Shown: one piece after another, positions 43,198 through 52,400 of the stretch | Numbering within the stretch: the first letter of the stretch is position 1 | Layout of the letters: each line of letters opens with the position of its first letter | Origin: Amycolatopsis anabasis | GTDB lineage: Bacteria; Actinomycetota; Actinomycetes; Mycobacteriales; Pseudonocardiaceae | Direction: 5' to 3' | NCBI RefSeq assembly: GCF_009765355.1 | Contig: NZ_VTHK01000007.1 | Location: forward strand, 124,001 to 188,000 | DNA: 64,000 bases | The notes under the pieces: generated by a model | The model's input: the letters and a program-made list of their open reading frames with translations, nothing else | Told to the model about the DNA's origin: nothing | The model's database searches: none | Program-made: the position numbers and the translations under genes

Positions 43198-44387
43198 TGC
43201 TGCCCTGGACCGCCGTCGATCCGAAGGTACCGGACATCCCGGACGACATCTCCCGGCATGTCCGCGACCTCGGACCGCTGGAGTCGCCGCTGATCTGGTG
43301 GACGCTGGCCGCCTGGGGCGTCGTGCTGCTCACTGTCGCGGTCTGCCTGTCCCACCGCAGGCGCCTCCGGCGCTGGAGCGCCGCCGCCGCGGTGTGCTGC
43401 CTGCTGCTCGCGGGCGTCACCGCGGTCAACAGTTACGTCGGGTTCGTCCGCACCGGCCACGACCTCGGCCGCCTCCTGCAACGCGGCACGGGCGCGATCA
43501 ACGCGCTGGGCGTCCTGCTCGACGACGGTTCGACCGGCACCGACGGTCCCGGTGACGCGCGGCAGCCGGGTGGCAAGGACCGCGCGCCCCGGACCGATCC
43601 GAGCGGCATGCGGATCGACCAGCTCAACATCGCCGATCCGGCGCACGGCATCCCGGCGGGCAAGACCTTCGTGGTGCTGCCGCCGGGATACGGCGCCCCG
43701 GCCAACGCCGGCCGCCGCTATCCCGTTGTCTACCTGATCCACGGCTATCCGTACGGCGGCCCGGAGGACTGGCTCACCGCGGGCGACGCGCCGACGACCC
43801 TGCGGATGCTCATCGAACAGCACGTCGTGGCGCCGATGATCGTGGTCAGCGTGGACATGACCGCGGGCAAACCCAGCCAGGACTGGGAATGTCTCAACGT
43901 GCCGCGCGGCCCCCAGCTGGAGAGCTACCTTTCCCAGACCGTGGTGCCGACGATCGACCAGCAGTACCGGACGGTCGCGAACCGGAACGGCCGGGCGCTC
44001 GGCGGGATGTCCGGCGGCGCGTTCTGCGCGCTCAACGTCGGGCTGCACCACCTGGACCAGTTCGCGACCCTGCTCAGCACGCTGCCCTACGACTCGCTGA
44101 CCGACGACGCGGGCCTGCTCGGCGGCGACCAGGCCGCATTGCGGGCGAACACCCCGCGGACGTACCTGCCGACCATGCCGTTCCCCCAGCCGGTGGCGGT
44201 GATGCTCGCGGTGGGCACCGGAGCCCCGACCGACGTGGCGACCGCGCGTCGCATCGCGTCCGCGCTGCAGGCCCGCGGGCAGGAGGCGGCGGTGCATTCC
44301 GAGCACGGTTTCAACCACACCTGGCACACCGCCCGCGCCACCCTCCCCTACCTCCTGGTCTTCGCCGATCAGCACTTCCACCGCTAG
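43197..44387 (+). CDS. Membrane-anchored esterase (esterase D-like)
   Basis: 396 residues: two N-terminal membrane helices (IWWTLAAWGVVLLTVAVCLS and AAAAVCCLLLAGVTAVNSYV), a linker, then an extracellular PF00756 hydrolase with YPVVYLIHGYPYGGPEDW, nucleophile Ser in LGGMSGGAFCALNVG and HGFNHTWHTARAT near the end for the His. It resembles the preceding lipoprotein esterase in domain type but is tethered by helices. Overlap with the upstream gene makes a coupled pair, probably working on the same envelope or extracellular ester. Confidence 0.83.
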   Translation: MLPWTAVDPKVPDIPDDISRHVRDLGPLESPLIWWTLAAWGVVLLTVAVCLSHRRRLRRWSAAAAVCCLLLAGVTAVNSYVGFVRTGHDLGRLLQRGTGAINALGVLLDDGSTGTDGPGDARQPGGKDRAPRTDPSGMRIDQLNIADPAHGIPAGKTFVVLPPGYGAPANAGRRYPVVYLIHGYPYGGPEDWLTAGDAPTTLRMLIEQHVVAPMIVVSVDMTAGKPSQDWECLNVPRGPQLESYLSQTVVPTIDQQYRTVANRNGRALGGMSGGAFCALNVGLHHLDQFATLLSTLPYDSLTDDAGLLGGDQAALRANTPRTYLPTMPFPQPVAVMLAVGTGAPTDVATARRIASALQARGQEAAVHSEHGFNHTWHTARATLPYLLVFADQHFHR

Positions 44388-44620
44388 CTACGCGGTAGCC
44401 AGTTCGCCGAGGAGTTTCCAGGTGCGCCGCTCGCGCGATCGAACGGGCCCTGAACCAGTCCTGACCGCACGCCAGACCGGGCACGCCAAGCGAGAGGCCT
44501 ACCCAGAGGCGATCGAGCAGGCCCCCACCGACTTCGCCACCCTGGATACGGTGTGAAGGGCACGTTCGGGGCATCGAGGTGTGCCGAGTCCGGACCGCTG
44601 GACCATGGATCGCGTGCGCG
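44388..44620. other. Intergenic region with a possible gene remnant
   Basis: 233 bp between the esterase stop and the lysR stop. On the plus strand an open stretch ending at the TGA near 44555 reads TARQTGHAKREAYPEAIEQA followed by PTDFATLDTV. This looks protein-like but has no start and no family I recognise, so it may be a gene tail left by a deletion. Confidence 0.4.
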
Positions 44621-45526
44621 TCATCCGGCCTGGGTGAGGTCGGTTCCGTCGGCGGCCAGTTCGGTGACCACCGCGAGCAGGCTCCGCAACGCGGGTTTCT
44701 CGGCGTCCGGCCGCCACACCGCGACCGTGCTCGCCGATTCGCCCGCCAGGGGGACGAACACCACCCCGGTGCGGCGCAGGCTGTGCGCCGACTGCGCCAG
44801 CCGCGTTATCCCGACGCCCGCGGCGACCAGCCCGAGCAGGTTCTGCACGCTCGCGGCCCGCTGCACCACGTTCGGTTCGAATCCCGCGTTCGCGAAGTCC
44901 TGGTCGTACTTGCGGTGCCACGGCGGCCACGAACTGCGGGGGGTGAGCACCCAGGGCTCCCCGGCGAGATCGGCGAGCCGCAGTTCGGTCCGGTCGGCGA
45001 GGTGGTGGTCTTCCGGCAGGACCACGCAGACCCGTTCGGTGATCAACGGCTGCTCGGCGAGATCGTCCACGAGCGGTGGACGGCTGAACGCCGCGTCGTA
45101 CCGCCCCTCGCGCAGACCGGTCACCAGTTCGCCGATGCTCACCGCGTCCGTCGTCAGCTCGATGTCGGGAAACCGCTGCCGGACGGCACGAACCACCGGC
45201 GGCAGCAGGAAGTTCGCGGCCGAGGACAGGAAGGCGAGATCGAGCCGCCCCACCTCGCCGCGGACCGCGCGGCCGACCGTTTCGACCGCCCGGTCCGCGC
45301 GGTCGAGCACCGCCTGGGCTTCCGGCAGGAACACCCGCCCGATCTCGGAGAGCCGGGTGCCGCGGTTGTCCCGGTCGAGCAGCTTGGCGCCGAGAGCCCG
45401 CTCCAGGGCGTTGATCTGTTGCGACAACGACTGTTGCGCGATGTTCAGGCGCGCCGCGGCACGGGTGAAGCTCAGCTCCTCGGCAACCGCCGTGAAGTAC
45501 CGCAACTGCCTCAGCTCGGGGCTCAC
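44621..45526 (-). CDS. LysR family transcription regulator
   Basis: 301 residues: N-terminal winged HTH (LRQLRYFTAVAEELSFTRAA, RLNIAQQSLSQQINALERAL) and a periplasmic-binding-like effector domain. GTG 45526 opens the family start MSPELRQLRYF. It is divergent from the SDR at 45621 with 94 bp between, so it very likely regulates that gene. No convincing T-N11-A palindrome was found in the gap. Confidence 0.92.
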   Translation of the reverse strand: MSPELRQLRYFTAVAEELSFTRAAARLNIAQQSLSQQINALERALGAKLLDRDNRGTRLSEIGRVFLPEAQAVLDRADRAVETVGRAVRGEVGRLDLAFLSSAANFLLPPVVRAVRQRFPDIELTTDAVSIGELVTGLREGRYDAAFSRPPLVDDLAEQPLITERVCVVLPEDHHLADRTELRLADLAGEPWVLTPRSSWPPWHRKYDQDFANAGFEPNVVQRAASVQNLLGLVAAGVGITRLAQSAHSLRRTGVVFVPLAGESASTVAVWRPDAEKPALRSLLAVVTELAADGTDLTQAG

Positions 45527-45620
45527 AGGCCCAGACTGTAACCGCTGCAGGAACGCTGTGTTGGACGCCGCTTGCGCGAAGCGGAAGGGTTGATCCCAGG
45601 TTCGAGCACAAAGGAGCGGG

Positions 45621-46451
45621 ATGACACGGGAACGCGTATGGCTGATCACCGGCTGCTCGGCGGGTTTCGGGCGAGAGCTCGCGCTCGCCGCGCTGGCGGC
45701 CGGGGACCGCGTGATGGCGACCGCCCGGAAGACCGAGCGGCTGGCCGATCTGGTCGCCACCGGCGGGGACGGGGTTCGCACGGCGACCCTGGACGTGACC
45801 GATCCGGCCTCGGTCGAGGCCGCGGTGGCCGCCACCCTCGCCGAGTTCGGCCGGATCGACGTGGTGGTGAACAACGCCGGGCACGGTTCGGTCGGGGCCG
45901 TCGAGGAGCTGACCATGGCCGAACTGCGCGCGCTGATGGAGGTGATGTTCTTCGGCGCGGTCGAGGTGACCAAGGCCGTGGTGCCGCACCTGCGCGCGCA
46001 GGGCAGCGGCGCCATCGTGCAGATGAGCTCGATGGGCGGCCGGCTCAGCATGCCGGGCTTCGGGGCCTATTGCGCGGCGAAGTTCGCGTTGGAAGGGCTG
46101 TCCGAGGCACTCGCGGCGGAACTCGCCCCCTTCGGCGTCCGGGTGCTCATCGTCGAACCGGGTGCGTTCCGCACCGAGTTCGGCGGGCAGCGAATGCACC
46201 GGTCGCGGGAAATCGAGGCGTACCACGTCTCCACCGGCGGAACCCGGGCCGCGGTCGAGGCGATGGACGGGACCCAGCCCGGGGATCCGGCGAAGGCCGC
46301 GGCGGCGATCCTGCGCGTGGTCGGCGAGGAGAACCCGCCACTGCGCCTGGCCCTCGGCCGCGATGCGGTGACGAACATCCGGGCGCATAACGAACGGCTG
46401 CGGTCCGAATTGGACGAATGGGAAGAGCTGAGCACTTCGACCGAACTCTGA
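45621..46451 (+). CDS. Short-chain dehydrogenase/reductase controlled by LysR
   Basis: 276 residues: VWLITGCSAGFGRELALAAL (cofactor loop), VVVNNAGHGSVG, Ser in IVQMSSMGGRLS and YCAAKFALEGLSEALAAELA (YxxxK). The TGCSAGFGR variant is typical of the classical SDR subgroup with NADP preference. ATG 45621 follows AAGGAG. Substrate unknown. The gene ends 58 bp before a strong hairpin shared with convergent prcA. Confidence 0.87.
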   Translation: MTRERVWLITGCSAGFGRELALAALAAGDRVMATARKTERLADLVATGGDGVRTATLDVTDPASVEAAVAATLAEFGRIDVVVNNAGHGSVGAVEELTMAELRALMEVMFFGAVEVTKAVVPHLRAQGSGAIVQMSSMGGRLSMPGFGAYCAAKFALEGLSEALAAELAPFGVRVLIVEPGAFRTEFGGQRMHRSREIEAYHVSTGGTRAAVEAMDGTQPGDPAKAAAAILRVVGEENPPLRLALGRDAVTNIRAHNERLRSELDEWEELSTSTEL

Positions 46452-46508
46452 CCAGTCCGCTGTGGACTGTCCGGATCGGAAACGACTCGGCGGTGCGCGT
46501 GCTGGGTC

Positions 46509-46548
46509 GTGAGTGTTTGGACCGGTTCTAACCGGTCCAAACACTCAC
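46509..46548. terminator. Perfect 19-bp inverted repeat, bidirectional terminator (dispersed repeat copy 1)
   Basis: GTGAGTGTTTGGACCGGTT, loop CT, then its exact complement up to 46548. It sits between convergent SDR and prcA, four bases from the prcA stop. The left arm recurs with one change at 59250, so it belongs to a repeat family as well as acting as a terminator. Confidence 0.75.
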
Positions 46549-46552
46549 GACT

Positions 46553-47356
46553 CTAGTCCTTTGCGGACTTCCCGTTGCCGTTCTTCGGGGCCTCGCCGGA
46601 ATCCTTGCCGTTCTCGTCCGCCTTGCCCTTGCCGTCCTTGCCTTCGTCACCGGCGTCCGCGCTGGGCAGCAGCGCGTCGAGCGCGGCGCCGGTGATCCGC
46701 CGGAACGAGCGGCGCGGCCGGTTGCGGTCGAGCACCGCCACTTCCAGCTTGCCCGGCTCGGCGGAGTCCCCGTTGCCGCTGTTCGTCGCGACCGCCCGCA
46801 GCGCCTGCACGGCCACCGCGACCGCCTGCCCGAGCTCGAAACCCTCTTCGAAGGTCTCCTTCAGCTTGGTGATGATCGGCTCGGTCTGACCGCCCATCAC
46901 CACGAACCGGGGCTCGTCCTGGATCGAACCGTCGTAGGTGAGCCGGTACAGCTGGTCCTCGGCGTTGTTCGCGCCGATCTCGGCGACGCAGATCTCCACC
47001 TCGTACGGCTTGAGCTGCTCGGTGAAGATGCTGCCGAGCGTGCCCGCGTAGGCGTTCGCGAGCGCGCGGGCGCTGACGTCGCGGCGGTCGTACTGGTACC
47101 CCTTGAGGTCGGCGTGCCGGATCCCGGCCACCCGCAGGTTCTCGAATTCGCTGTACCGGCCGACGGCGGCGAAACCGATCCGGTCGTAGATCTCGGAAAC
47201 CTTGTGCAGCGTGGTCGACGGGTTCTCCGCGACGAACAGCACCCCGTCGCGGTACTTCAGCACGACGACACTCCGGCCGCGCGCGATGCCCTTGCGGGCG
47301 AGTTCCGAGCGCTCGCGCATCAACTGCTCGGGAGAGGCGTACAGCGGCATCGTCAC
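46553..47356 (-). CDS. prcA: 20S proteasome alpha subunit PrcA
   Basis: 267 residues. The alpha N-terminus [20 protein letters not shown] forms the gate region, followed by the proteasome fold ([20 protein letters not shown]). The C-terminal 32 residues are an Asp/Glu/Lys/Gly-rich tail ([20 protein letters not shown] and on) that looks disordered and is unusual in composition. GTG 47356 has GGAG eight bases upstream; ATG 47350 is the alternative. It follows prcB by 51 bp. Confidence 0.96.
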   Translation of the reverse strand: MTMPLYASPEQLMRERSELARKGIARGRSVVVLKYRDGVLFVAENPSTTLHKVSEIYDRIGFAAVGRYSEFENLRVAGIRHADLKGYQYDRRDVSARALANAYAGTLGSIFTEQLKPYEVEICVAEIGANNAEDQLYRLTYDGSIQDEPRFVVMGGQTEPIITKLKETFEEGFELGQAVAVAVQALRAVATNSGNGDSAEPGKLEVAVLDRNRPRRSFRRITGAALDALLPSADAGDEGKDGKGKADENGKDSGEAPKNGNGKSAKD

Positions 47357-47407
47357 AGCGGTGGCTCCAAAAGCTGGTCGGTGAACGGGGACGGAAGTCG
47401 GGTGCGG

Positions 47408-48265
47408 CTAGCCTTCGCGAGCCGCCTGCTCGGCGCGGCCGTTGACGACGGCCTCGGCGACCGCGGCCGTCTGCTCCGCGGACAGCGGTTCGGCGCCGTG
47501 CTCGGCGGTGATGGTGACCACCGTCGGGAAGATCCGGCGCACGAGGTCCGGGCCGCCGGTCGCGGTGTCGTCGTCCGCGGCGTCGTAGAGCGCCTCCACG
47601 GCGGACCGCACGGCGGCTTCCTCGTCGGCGTCCGGGTCGTAGAGCTTCTTCAGCGACGACTTGGCGAACAACGACCCCGAGCCGATCGCGTGGTAGCCCG
47701 CGTTCTCCTCGTATCGCCCGCCGGTGACGTCGTAGGAAACGATCCGACCGGCCCGCTTGGGGTCGGCGGCCTCGGTGTCGTAGCCGACGAACAGCGGCAG
47801 CACCGCGAGCCCGGCCATCGCCACGTCCAGGTTGCCCTTGACCATGTTCGCGAGCTTGTTGGTCTTGCCGTCCAGCGACAGCGAGACGCCTTCGATCTTC
47901 TCGTAGTGCGCGAGCTCGACCGCGTACAGCCGGACCAGCTCCAGCGCGATGCCCGCGGTGCCCGCGATGCCCACCGCGGAGTACTCGTCGGTCACGTAGA
48001 GCTTGTCCAGGTCGCGGGAGGCGATCAGATTGCCGGAGGTCGCCCTCCGGTCACCCGCGATCAGTACGCCGCCGGCGAACGTGACCGCGACGATCGTGGT
48101 GCCGTGGGGCGCGTCCAGCCCGCTACCCGCGACGCCGGCGGAGTTCCGGCGGCCGGGCAGCAGGTCGGGAGCCTGCACCCGCAGGAACTCGGCGAACGAC
48201 GACGTCGCGTTCGAGAAGTAGGCAGCGGGCAAAGAGGCACCCGAGTGGCCCGAGGTGTTTTCCAT
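47408..48265 (-). CDS. prcB: 20S proteasome beta subunit PrcB
   Basis: 285 residues. A 55-residue propeptide ends at HG, before the catalytic Thr56 of [20 protein letters not shown], which becomes Thr1 after self-cleavage. The conserved Asp and Lys of the active site follow ([10 protein letters not shown], and Lys in DLDKLYVTD). It forms the inner rings of the proteasome with PrcA. ATG 48265 gives the family propeptide start. Confidence 0.97.
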   Translation of the reverse strand: MENTSGHSGASLPAAYFSNATSSFAEFLRVQAPDLLPGRRNSAGVAGSGLDAPHGTTIVAVTFAGGVLIAGDRRATSGNLIASRDLDKLYVTDEYSAVGIAGTAGIALELVRLYAVELAHYEKIEGVSLSLDGKTNKLANMVKGNLDVAMAGLAVLPLFVGYDTEAADPKRAGRIVSYDVTGGRYEENAGYHAIGSGSLFAKSSLKKLYDPDADEEAAVRSAVEALYDAADDDTATGGPDLVRRIFPTVVTITAEHGAEPLSAEQTAAVAEAVVNGRAEQAAREG

Positions 48266-48340
48266 ACGTGCTCGTGTTTCCCATCAACGAAGGTCAGCGG
48301 GACGCGGTGCGGTGAGCCTAGTGGCCGGCGGAGCGGGCGC

Positions 48341-48535
48341 TTACTCGCCGCCCTTCTGGACATAGGCCCGGACGAAGTCCTCGGCGTTCTCTTCGAGCAC
48401 GTCGTCGATCTCGTCCAGGATCGTGTCGACATCCTCGCCGAGCTTCTCCCGGCGCTCCTGACCTGCGGGGGCACCGCCCTCGATTTCGTCGTCGGAGTCG
48501 CCGCCGCCGTGCTTCTCGATCTTTTCCTGAGCCAT
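48341..48535 (-). CDS. pup: Prokaryotic ubiquitin-like protein Pup
   Basis: 64 residues: a disordered acidic N-terminus (MAQEKIEKHGGGDSDDE), a coiled helix for Mpa binding (EDVDTILDEIDDVLEENAED) and the end FVRAYVQKGGE. It ends in Glu64, not Gln, so no deamidation by Dop should be needed. Lys61 is conserved. Gene order prcA-prcB-pup-dop is standard, and ATG 48535 follows the dop stop by 76 bp. Confidence 0.97.
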   Translation of the reverse strand: MAQEKIEKHGGGDSDDEIEGGAPAGQERREKLGEDVDTILDEIDDVLEENAEDFVRAYVQKGGE

Positions 48536-48611
48536 CTCGCCTCCCGGTGTGGCTGTTGTTCCTAGCCTACCTAGCGGAACCGACATTCGGTGCGCGGAAA
48601 ACGCGCGCCGG

Positions 48612-50114
48612 CTAGTCCGAACCGGTCAACGCCTCCACCAGCTCCTCCGCGGTGGCCGCGTCGTCCAGCAGCTTTCCGACGTGGGCTTTCGTCCCCCGCA
48701 GCGGCTCCAGCGTCGGGATCCGGACCAGGGATTCCCGGCCCACGTCGAAGATCACCGAATCCCAGGATGCGGCCGCGATCGAATTGGCGTACTTCTCCAG
48801 CGTCCTGCCGCGGAAGTAGGCCCGGGTGTCCGAGGGCGGGGTGGTGATCGCCGCCTGCACCTCCTCCTCGGTGACCAGGCGTTTCATCGATCCGCGGGTG
48901 ACCAGCCGGTTGTACAGGCCCTTGGCCAGGCGCACGTCCGAGTACTGCAGGTCGACCAGGTGCAGCCGGGGCGCGGCCCAGCCGAGCTGGTCCCGGGCGC
49001 GGTAGCCCTCCAGCAGCCGCAGTTTGGCCGGCCAGTCCAGCCGGTCGGCGCATTCGGCCGGGTCCCGGGCCAACGCGTCCAGGATCTCGCCCCAGACCCG
49101 CAGGACCTCCTTGGAAGCCTCGTCCGCGCCGGTGCGCTCCAGATGGGCCGCGGCCAGTTCGTGATACGCGAACTGCAGGTCCAGCCCGGTGTACTTGCGC
49201 CCGTTGGCCAGCGCGACCTTGACCTTGAGGGTCGGGTCGTGGCTGATCTGGTGCACCGCGCGGACCGGTTCGTCCAGTTTGAGGTCGTCGAACCGCGTCC
49301 CGGCCTCGATCATGTCCAGCACCAGCGCGGTGGTGCCGAGCTTGAGGTACGTCGAGTACTCGGCGAGGTTCGCGTCGCCGATGATGACGTGCAACCGGCG
49401 GTACTTGTCCGCGTCCGCGTGCGGTTCGTCGCGCGTGTTGATGATCCCGCGCTTGAGCGTGGTCTCCAGCCCGACCTCGACCTCGATGTAGTCGGAGCGC
49501 TGGGAAAGCTGGAAACCAGCCTCCTCGCCCTGCGGGCCGATGCCGACCCGGCCCGAACCGGTCATCACCTGCCGGGACACGAAGAACGGCGTCAACCCGG
49601 CGATCACCGCGGTGAACGGCGTCGACCGGGCCATCAGGTAGTTCTCGTGGGTGCCGTAGCTGGCCCCCTTGCCGTCCACGTTGTTCTTGTACAGCTGCAA
49701 CGCCGGCTGCCCGGGGACGGTGGCGGCCTTCATCGCGGCCTCCTCCATCACCCGCTCCCCCGCCTTGTCCCAGATCACGGCGTCGCGGGCGTTCGTGACC
49801 TCGGGCGCCGAATACTCGGGGTGGGCGTGGTCGACGTACAGGCGCGCGCCGTTGGTGAGGATGACGTTGGCGGCGCCGAGGTCCTCGACGTCGGGATCGT
49901 GACCTGGGCCACCCGGCCCCGCCAGATCGAATCCCCGCGCGTCGCGCAGGGGCGACTCCACCTCGTAGTCCCACCGCGCCCGCCTGGCCCTCGGGATATC
50001 GGCCGCCGCCGCATAGGCCAGCACCACCTGAGTCGAGGTCAGCACCGGGTTCGCGGTCGCGTCGCCCGGCACCGCGATGCCGTACTCGACCTCTGTTCCC
50101 ATGATCCGCCGCAT
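48612..50114 (-). CDS. dop: Depupylase Dop
   Basis: 500 residues, paralogous to Paf[21 protein letters not shown] starts the protein, and [16 protein letters not shown] carries the catalytic Asp of Dop. It has the longer Dop loop ([20 protein letters not shown]) absent from PafA. Since Pup here ends in Glu, its main work should be removal of Pup from substrates. It is the first gene of dop-pup-prcB-prcA; mpa is 5 kb away. Confidence 0.96.
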   Translation of the reverse strand: MRRIMGTEVEYGIAVPGDATANPVLTSTQVVLAYAAAADIPRARRARWDYEVESPLRDARGFDLAGPGGPGHDPDVEDLGAANVILTNGARLYVDHAHPEYSAPEVTNARDAVIWDKAGERVMEEAAMKAATVPGQPALQLYKNNVDGKGASYGTHENYLMARSTPFTAVIAGLTPFFVSRQVMTGSGRVGIGPQGEEAGFQLSQRSDYIEVEVGLETTLKRGIINTRDEPHADADKYRRLHVIIGDANLAEYSTYLKLGTTALVLDMIEAGTRFDDLKLDEPVRAVHQISHDPTLKVKVALANGRKYTGLDLQFAYHELAAAHLERTGADEASKEVLRVWGEILDALARDPAECADRLDWPAKLRLLEGYRARDQLGWAAPRLHLVDLQYSDVRLAKGLYNRLVTRGSMKRLVTEEEVQAAITTPPSDTRAYFRGRTLEKYANSIAAASWDSVIFDVGRESLVRIPTLEPLRGTKAHVGKLLDDAATAEELVEALTGSD

Positions 50115-50177
50115 GTCACCACCCTACGGGGCACCCGTGCGCGGGTCGCACGGCATACGGGCGGTTACGCAAGGTTC

Positions 50178-50386
50178 CTACTTACGATCGACCAGGCTCG
50201 CCGGATCGAACTCGACAGCGAAGGGCTCCGCCATAGCTCATGCAGCCGAAAAGACACGCTCTGGTGACGGGGTGCGCCGTCCACTACTTCGTAGCGGATG
50301 TCGTCGTCCGGTAACGCCAGCACGTCATCGGCCGTCCACGGGCCCTGGTGCGGCCAGGGGCCGGTGTGCTGGTGGGCCACGCTCAT
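50178..50386 (-). pseudogene. Truncated Uma2-family nuclease (PD-(D/E)XK) remnant
   Basis: ATG 50386 begins the Uma2 N-terminus (WTADDVLALPDDDIRYEVVD, then APRHQSVSFRLHELW). After about 55 codons the frame is lost and the stop of the family C-terminus appears in another frame (EPFAVEFDPASLVDRK, stop at 50178-50180). The catalytic core between them is missing, so at least one internal deletion has occurred. Intact Uma2 genes are near 190 codons. The gap from the dop start to NUDIX (353 bp) holds only this remnant. Confidence 0.72.
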
Positions 50387-50467
50387 CGGTCACCGCCTCT
50401 TCGACTGCGCTGCCTCCAGCATGGCATCTGACCTAGAGTCAGCGAAGACGACTCGACAAGGAGTGCG

Positions 50468-50995
50468 GTGAACGATCCCGAACCGGTGAACGGTGACGAA
50501 CTGGTGGCGTTGTACGACGAATCCGGCGCCGTCACCGGAAGCGCGCCACGCGCCGAGGTCCGGGCCCGTGGCCTGTGGCACGCGGCCGGGGTCGTGCTGG
50601 TCCGCTCGGTGGACGGCCGGTCCGCGTACGTGCACCTGCGCGCCCCGGACAAGGACGTCTTCCCCGGCGCGTACGACTGCTGGGCGGGCGGCGTGGTGGC
50701 CGCGGGCGAGACCCCGGCCGAATGCGCGTCCCGGGAACTCGCCGAGGAACTGGGAATCCGCGGGGTCACCCCGATTCCGCTGTACACCCTGGTCTTCGAC
50801 GAGCCCCCGATCCGCTGCCACAACTTCGCGTTCGAGGTGCGCTGGGACGGTCCGGTGGTGCACCAGCCCGAGGAGATCGTCGACGGCCGCTGGATGCCCC
50901 TGGACGAGCTGCGGCGGTGGGCCGAGGATCCGGCGAGCCCGCTGGTCCCGGACGGGCGGCTCGGCGTCCTGGAATGGTTCCGCCGCTACGACTGA
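50468..50995 (+). CDS. NUDIX hydrolase
   Basis: 175 residues with the NUDIX box GGVVAAGETPAECASRELAE followed by ELG (GX5EX7REUXEEXGU), which binds magnesium for cleavage of nucleoside-diphosphate-linked compounds. N-terminal DELVALYDESGAVTGSAPRA and TPIPLYTLVF resemble IDI-like NUDIX proteins. GTG 50468 follows AAGGAG. Its end overlaps the convergent membrane protein gene by 10 bp. Confidence 0.88.
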   Translation: MNDPEPVNGDELVALYDESGAVTGSAPRAEVRARGLWHAAGVVLVRSVDGRSAYVHLRAPDKDVFPGAYDCWAGGVVAAGETPAECASRELAEELGIRGVTPIPLYTLVFDEPPIRCHNFAFEVRWDGPVVHQPEEIVDGRWMPLDELRRWAEDPASPLVPDGRLGVLEWFRRYD

Positions 50996-51639
50996 TCGCC
51001 GCGCAGCACCACCTCCAGCAAAGCCACCTTCACCTCGGTGTCGGCACAGCCCTCCCAGTCCGCCCTCGCCTCGATCGCCACCCGGAAACCCGCGATCGGC
51101 CGGGTGATCTCGCGGATCGTGCCGACCTGCAGCACTTCGGGCTCCCCCACGCGCTGCCCGTCGACCAGCACGCTCAACCGCACCGGCCGCTGCGAGGGCG
51201 AATCATCGATCAACCCGGCCCGCAGGTACAACTGCTTCTTCCCGCCGGTGTTCCACGCCGCGGTCGGTGTCGCGGTCCCGCAGGCGTACAGGTTGCCGAC
51301 CAGCGCGGACGGGTGGCTCGCATTGGCGACCTTGGCCGCGGCCTCCCCGAAGCCACTGCCTTCGACGATCTCGCGTTCGGACAGCTCGCGGTCGCCGGGT
51401 TTCGCTTCCGGAACGGGCGCCGCGCCGCCGGGAGCGGCGACGGTGACCGTCACGGTGGCGGTAGCCGCCTGGGCGCCGTCCTTCTTGCCGCTGAAGTACG
51501 CGGTGAATCCGGCCGCCGTGCTGGTGGCCAGCGCGGTGATCACCGCGACCACGATCGCGCCGGTGCGGCTGATCCGGGCGGCCCGAATCGCCGGATCGTC
51601 GTCTCGCCGCCCGCGCCCGGACTGCTTCTGAGCGGTCAT
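50986..51639 (-). CDS. Single-span membrane protein of unknown function
   Basis: 217 residues: a basic cytoplasmic N-terminus, one transmembrane helix (GAIVVAVITALATSTAAGFT) and an exported domain of beta-sandwich type. The domain has cysteines in NLYACGTATPT and DWEGCADTEVKV, and segments such as QLYLRAGLIDDSPSQRPVRL. No family is recognised; it looks like a cell-surface domain. ATG 51639 starts the basic tail MTAQKQSGRGRR. It overlaps the NUDIX gene tail to tail. Confidence 0.65.
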   Translation of the reverse strand: MTAQKQSGRGRRDDDPAIRAARISRTGAIVVAVITALATSTAAGFTAYFSGKKDGAQAATATVTVTVAAPGGAAPVPEAKPGDRELSEREIVEGSGFGEAAAKVANASHPSALVGNLYACGTATPTAAWNTGGKKQLYLRAGLIDDSPSQRPVRLSVLVDGQRVGEPEVLQVGTIREITRPIAGFRVAIEARADWEGCADTEVKVALLEVVLRGDQS

Positions 51640-51689
51640 CGACGCCCCTGCCCCCTCGCCGCGGCCCGCGGCCGCGAGGACATTATCCG

Positions 51690-52322
51690 CTATCGCGGGG
51701 ACGGGCGGGTGGGAAGTTTTGCCGCCACGATCGGGGCCAGCCGTTTGGCGGCGTCGGCCGCCCGGGCCGCGGTGCTCGCGGTGACCTGAAGACCGGAAAG
51801 CACCTCACCCCGCGCCAGCAAGACCGTGCAGGTGCCGTCCGCGCACCACGCGCGCACGGCCTCGGCGCCGGGCGGAATCGGGACCACCAGCGGGTTTCCC
51901 GCGCACCGCAGTTCGCGCAGCACGTCCGCGGCCGAGCGACGCGGATACCCGGTGACCTGCTGGGTCAGCGAGGAACCGCTGGGGTACACCCAGCTCGGGT
52001 TCCGGTACCCCGGCGGGGTTTCCCCGGGCGGGACCGCGGCGAGGCAACCCGTTGTCCGCACTGGCATCCCCGCGGGGCGCACGCCCTCGGCGGCCACGTC
52101 GGCATCGGTCAACGTGGCGGCGGCCACGGCCGCCGCGGTCTGGTTCATCGGCGGCGGAGGGGGTGGAACCGGCGCGGCGACGGCCGAGGGCGTCGCCCGC
52201 TCCGGCGGCGCCGACGTCGTCGGGTCGTCGTAGTAGGTGTCCAGATCATTGGGCCGGTCGGCGCATCCGGTCAGACCGACCAGTGCAACCGCGGCTATGG
52301 CGACCGCCCGCCCTTGACGCAC
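51690..52322 (-). CDS. Lipoprotein of unknown function
   Basis: 210 residues: lipobox LVGLTGC after a short signal, a Pro-rich linker (residues 35-70, AAPVPPPPPPMN), then a domain with four cysteines (RTTGCLAAVPP, ELRCAGNPLVV, AWCADGTCTVLL). GTG 52322 is the start because GGAGGGG is placed just upstream. No family recognised. It is on the same strand as, and 78 bp after, the aldo-keto reductase and near the membrane protein at 50986, so all could share a transcript. Confidence 0.7.
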   Translation of the reverse strand: MRQGRAVAIAAVALVGLTGCADRPNDLDTYYDDPTTSAPPERATPSAVAAPVPPPPPPMNQTAAAVAAATLTDADVAAEGVRPAGMPVRTTGCLAAVPPGETPPGYRNPSWVYPSGSSLTQQVTGYPRRSAADVLRELRCAGNPLVVPIPPGAEAVRAWCADGTCTVLLARGEVLSGLQVTASTAARAADAAKRLAPIVAAKLPTRPSPR

Positions 52323-52400
52323 CCTGCTTTCCCCTCCGGATTCCACCCGCCGCGTCCCCGACCGTGCCGGTCGGGCAGACGCCGACCCTAGTGCAGACCG

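Noticed and set aside
46553..50114. The proteasome genes as part of a mobile element
   Set aside because: Gene order and composition are those of the vertically inherited actinobacterial locus; no integrase, repeats or tRNA at its ends.
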